From Bacteroidales bacterium (GTDB lineage: Bacteria > Bacteroidota > Bacteroidia > Bacteroidales > ML635J-15), in the NCBI GenBank assembly GCA_017551515.1, contig JAFZLK010000069.1:1-37709 (forward strand): a stretch of 37,709 nucleotides of DNA, given 5' to 3'. Below, in pieces: positions 35,581-37,709 of the stretch. Position 1 is the first letter of the stretch. Each line of letters opens with the position of its first letter. A program made the translations under genes and the position numbers. The notes below the pieces were generated by a model, which saw nothing but the letters and a program-made list of their open reading frames with translations, searched no databases and was not told where the DNA came from.

Positions 35581-35599
35581 AGAAAATGCATTATCTTTG
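35569..35599 (+). promoter_or_regulatory. Promoter of the AAA/DUF4143 gene, -33 box supplied by the last repeat unit
   Basis: TTTG (35569-35572) lies exactly 19 bases before TATCTTTG (35592-35599), a textbook Bacteroidota -33/-7 pair. The TTTG belongs to the fourth 33-bp repeat unit. The -7 box is 29 bases before the ATG at 35629. It lies inside the longer open frame from 35575, which rules out the earlier GTG as start. Confidence 0.75.
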
Positions 35600-35628
35600 C
35601 GGCATCAAACTTACTGAAAATAAACGAA

Positions 35629-36966
35629 ATGGCAAACATAGTATTCAAGCGGAAAGTATATGAGAAAATGTTGCAGTGGAAACAAGAATCAAACGGACAA
35701 ACTGCATTGCTTATAGAAGGTGCTCGACGCATAGGCAAATCCACTGTAGTTGAGGCATTTGCACAAAATGAATACCGTTCATACATCCGCATCGACTTCA
35801 ACGAAACTTCCGAAGATATAAAAGATTTGTTTTCAAACCTCATGGATTTGAATTACATCTTTCTATTTCTTCAAAATGCCTACAAGAAAAAACTATACCG
35901 CAGAAAATCCGTTATAATTTTTGATGAAATCCAGCAATGTCCCAAGGCTCGACAAGCCATAAAGTACCTCGTAAAAGATGGCCGCTACGATTACATAGAG
36001 ACAGGTTCGCTGATTAGCATCCGCAAAAACACCGCCAACATCAGCATTCCAAGCGAAGAATACCGCATAGAGATGTTTCCAATGGATTACGAAGAATTCT
36101 GCAATGCAATTGGCGAAGAAACTTCGATTCCACTGCTAAGACAAATGTACGACAGGAAGAAACCTCTTGGCGACAGCCTTAACCGACTAAAAATGAAAGA
36201 TTTGCGCCTGTATATGCTTGTCGGTGGAATGCCACAGGCCATAAACGCCTACCTTGAAAAAAAGAATCTGGAAGAAGTTGACAAGGTAAAACGCCAAATC
36301 CTGCTACTATACAAGGAAGATTTTCTAAAAATTGACCCGACTGGAAAAATATCGAAACTGTTTATGGCAATTCCCGCACAATTGAGCGCTGGGATTTCTC
36401 GTTTTCAACCGACGCCAGTAATCGGCAACATTCCATCCGACAAAATCAGCGAACTGATACTCAACCTCGAAGACAGCAAAACGATTAACATATCTTATCA
36501 CGCAAATGATCCCAATGTGGGAATGTCGCTTAATGCAGACATCAGTCGCTACAAAATGTATATTGGCGACACAGGGCTGTTCGTTACTTTGGCATTCTGG
36601 GACAAAGGATATACAGAAAACAACATCTACGACAAACTTCTGAGCGACAAACTCTCCGCCAATCTTGGATACATATACGAAAACCTTGTAGCACAGATGC
36701 TTCGTGCTTCGGGATACCAGTTGTTTTACTACACATTCCCAAAAGACGAGAACCACTCCTACGAAATAGACTTCCTATTGTCCAAAGGCAACAAGATATG
36801 TCCTATCGAAGTGAAGTCTTCGGGCTACAAGTCGCATAAGTCGCTTGATGCTTTCTGCGAAAAATTCTCGTCGCGTGTAAAGGAACGGCTACTTATATAC
36901 ACCAAAGACTTCCAAAAAGACGGCGCAACCACCTATCTGCCAGTATATTTCACTCCTTTTTTATAA
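35629..36966 (+). CDS. AAA_14/DUF4143-type ATPase with a C-terminal PD-(D/E)xK-like domain
   Basis: A 445-residue soluble ATP-binding protein. The Walker A loop is IEGARRIGKST at about residues 29-39, followed by the Walker B and adjacent residues in SVIIFDEIQQCPKARQAI (~95) and the ETGSLI sensor. A middle region has RLYMLVGGMPQAINAYLE. The C-terminal DUF4143 domain ends with YEIDFLLSK and PIEVKSSG (~380-397), the D-x-ExK core of a restriction-endonuclease-like fold. The role of these ATPases is not established, and they are often multicopy in Bacteroidales. I place the start at the ATG at 35629: the open frame goes back to a GTG at 35575, but that stretch contains the -7 box. The gene is monocistronic and bracketed by 33-bp repeat arrays on both sides, all in one orientation. 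Confidence 0.9.
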   Translation: MANIVFKRKVYEKMLQWKQESNGQTALLIEGARRIGKSTVVEAFAQNEYRSYIRIDFNETSEDIKDLFSNLMDLNYIFLFLQNAYKKKLYRRKSVIIFDEIQQCPKARQAIKYLVKDGRYDYIETGSLISIRKNTANISIPSEEYRIEMFPMDYEEFCNAIGEETSIPLLRQMYDRKKPLGDSLNRLKMKDLRLYMLVGGMPQAINAYLEKKNLEEVDKVKRQILLLYKEDFLKIDPTGKISKLFMAIPAQLSAGISRFQPTPVIGNIPSDKISELILNLEDSKTINISYHANDPNVGMSLNADISRYKMYIGDTGLFVTLAFWDKGYTENNIYDKLLSDKLSANLGYIYENLVAQMLRASGYQLFYYTFPKDENHSYEIDFLLSKGNKICPIEVKSSGYKSHKSLDAFCEKFSSRVKERLLIYTKDFQKDGATTYLPVYFTPFL

Positions 36967-36979
36967 TTTGTGCTCCTTT

Positions 36980-37095
36980 GAATTTCGGTATAGGACTATA
37001 AAATACTAAAATAAATTTCGGTGTCAGACTACAAAGCACCCGAACAAATTTCGGTGTAAGACCATAAAATAGCAAAATAAATTTTGGTGTGGGAA
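36980..37095 (+). repeat. 33-bp tandem direct repeat array, downstream flank of the ATPase gene
   Basis: Four units begin at 36980, 37013, 37046 and 37079, again exactly 33 bases apart. They open (G/A)AATTT(C/T)GGT(G/A)T, and units 1 and 3 keep CTATAAAATA or CCATAAAATAG. Unit 2 is diverged (AAAGCACCCGAA), and unit 4 ends after GGTGTGGGA. Orientation and period equal those of the upstream array; the array begins 14 bases after the ATPase stop. Confidence 0.9.
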
Positions 37096-37141
37096 TTAAA
37101 CGGAGTTAGTCAAGCGGCACGAATATGGTCTTATGTAAAAC

Positions 37142-37174
37142 AAAAACAGCAGCCGACTATTTGCCAACTGCTGT
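37142..37174 (-). terminator. Intrinsic terminator for the gene at the window end
   Basis: On the minus strand ACAGCAGTTGGC and GTCGGCTGCTGT pair over 12 base pairs (three G-T pairs) with loop AAATA, followed by TTTTG. It lies about 144 bases beyond the stop at 37318, the first good hairpin downstream of that gene. Confidence 0.6.
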
Positions 37175-37233
37175 AAACATTTACGCATTGCAAATGCTGA
37201 TATTCAATCGTGTCTGTTTACAACCTTTAGTTC

Positions 37234-37247
37234 ACTGCTATAGCAGT
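37234..37247. other. Perfect 14-bp palindrome
   Basis: ACTGCTATAGCAGT is fully palindromic and sits between the terminator and the partial gene at the end of the window. It could be a protein-binding site or chance; the rest of 37175-37317 shows nothing recognisable. Confidence 0.35.
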
Positions 37248-37317
37248 AAATCCGACACAACTAGGCTATATCCCATCGGCACATCGGTTTTATTGAACAT
37301 AAATCTATTGCTATAAA

Positions 37318-37709
37318 CTATCTTGTATAATTTGTTGTGTCCCTTTGCACTTTATATCCAAAATTAGTAAAAGCGAGACTATCGGTTAAGAGCATGCCAT
37401 GAACTCCCGAAGAAAATAGTGTTGACGTAATACTCGCACCACCATCGGCATTTACAAAAATTGTGCCATCGCCACGAACTTTTTCATTGTTGTTAAAATA
37501 TGGTTGTAAACCCTGTCTCTTTTCGGAAAATTTACTTGGGCTTGTATGGGTTGTTTCCCAAGGGTTGGCAACAAAATCCAAGAAAATCCACTTTACATCT
37601 TCTTGTGATGTGTATTTTGCTATGGTGTCTTGGTTCACTTTGTCCCATTTATCATAAAAGTCAAATTCAATATGAATTTCCTTGGTTGGAACAACAGGTG
37701 TTGGTTCCG
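37318..37709 (-). CDS. Unknown protein, 5' end outside the window
   Basis: The C-terminal 129 residues of a protein I do not recognise. The frame is open to the window edge, and the first visible codons read EPTPVVPTKEIHIEFDFYDK. The proline- and threonine-rich start resembles the linker just after a lipoprotein signal in Bacteroidota, so an exported lipoprotein is a reasonable guess, but the Cys would be off the window. Later features are WIFLDFVANPWETTH, VRGDGTIFVNADGGASI and FTNFGYKVQRDTTN. A GTG at 37638 is in frame but the coding pattern continues upstream, so it is not the start. A terminator follows at 37142-37174. Confidence 0.7.
   Translation of the reverse strand, partial: EPTPVVPTKEIHIEFDFYDKWDKVNQDTIAKYTSQEDVKWIFLDFVANPWETTHTSPSKFSEKRQGLQPYFNNNEKVRGDGTIFVNADGGASITSTLFSSGVHGMLLTDSLAFTNFGYKVQRDTTNYTR

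Noticed and set aside
35463..35843. Minus-strand frame of 126 codons whose C-terminus has an 11-residue periodic peptide (KFILLFYSL-like)
   Set aside because: The periodicity is just the 33-bp DNA repeat read in frame; 33 is divisible by three so no stop appears. The rest is antisense to the ATPase gene, and no promoter or domain supports it.
35466..37095. CRISPR array
   Set aside because: Units are head-to-tail at a 33-bp period with no constant repeat plus unique spacer structure, and no cas gene is present.

Overview
The window looks like a chromosomal segment of an AT-rich Bacteroidota, most likely order Bacteroidales or a relative. Three things point there: type IX secretion system (T9SS) genes and T9SS cargo sorting domains; many starts preceded by the Bacteroidota -7 box TAnnTTTG instead of a Shine-Dalgarno site; and lineage-typical housekeeping proteins (the GlmU-like protein next to murF, TypA, a TalC-type transaldolase). 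I see no phage, transposase, CRISPR array or rRNA. Genes are tightly packed: three stop/start pairs overlap as TAATG and five same-strand gene pairs are separated by one base.

Layout. 1-4.85 kb (+): a gingipain-like C25 protease with adhesin and sorting domains, cut by the window edge, then a MATE exporter. 4.9-9.3 kb (-): a large Ig-repeat secreted protein, ftsX and a cupin, closed by a UUCG-loop terminator. 9.4-10.7 kb (-): transaldolase and a Sua5/YciO-type protein, divergent from typA (10.9-12.7 kb, +). 12.7-13.17 kb: a non-coding mosaic of GTTTCT units and small hairpins. 13.2-15.6 kb (-): an SpmA/SpmB-like membrane protein and a DegT-type aminotransferase. 15.9-16.2 kb: the remnant of a T9SS cargo gene with an internal deletion. 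16.2-18.3 kb (+): sufS-type cysteine desulfurase and a lipid kinase. 18.3-22.5 kb (-): murF, GlmU-like protein, rarA, DUF4268 protein. 22.6-29.5 kb: a T9SS locus with gldJ and a porP/sprF-type gene (-) divergent from porU (+). 29.5-29.8 kb: a second GTTTCT mosaic. 29.8-31.6 kb (-): a porin-like protein and a TtcA-like thiolase. 31.7-33.8 kb (+): a membrane protein of unknown function and a secreted alpha/beta hydrolase. 33.8-35.3 kb (-): an unknown protein, a sugar transferase and tRNA-Gln(CUG). 35.4-37.1 kb: an AAA/DUF4143 ATPase gene bracketed on both sides by same-orientation arrays of a 33-bp repeat. 37.3 kb to the end (-): an incomplete unknown gene.

How it fits together. The window holds both T9SS machinery (PorU, the GldJ lipoprotein, a PorP/SprF-type protein) and its clients (the C25 protease, the Ig-repeat protein and the cargo pseudogene). 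Cell-envelope work also dominates elsewhere: MurF, FtsX, sugar transferase, aminotransferase, lipid kinase and porin. The most unusual signals are non-coding: the paired 33-bp repeat arrays that bracket one ATPase gene and supply its -33 promoter box, and the two GTTTCT/hairpin mosaics, each ending in the same inverted repeat between convergent genes.
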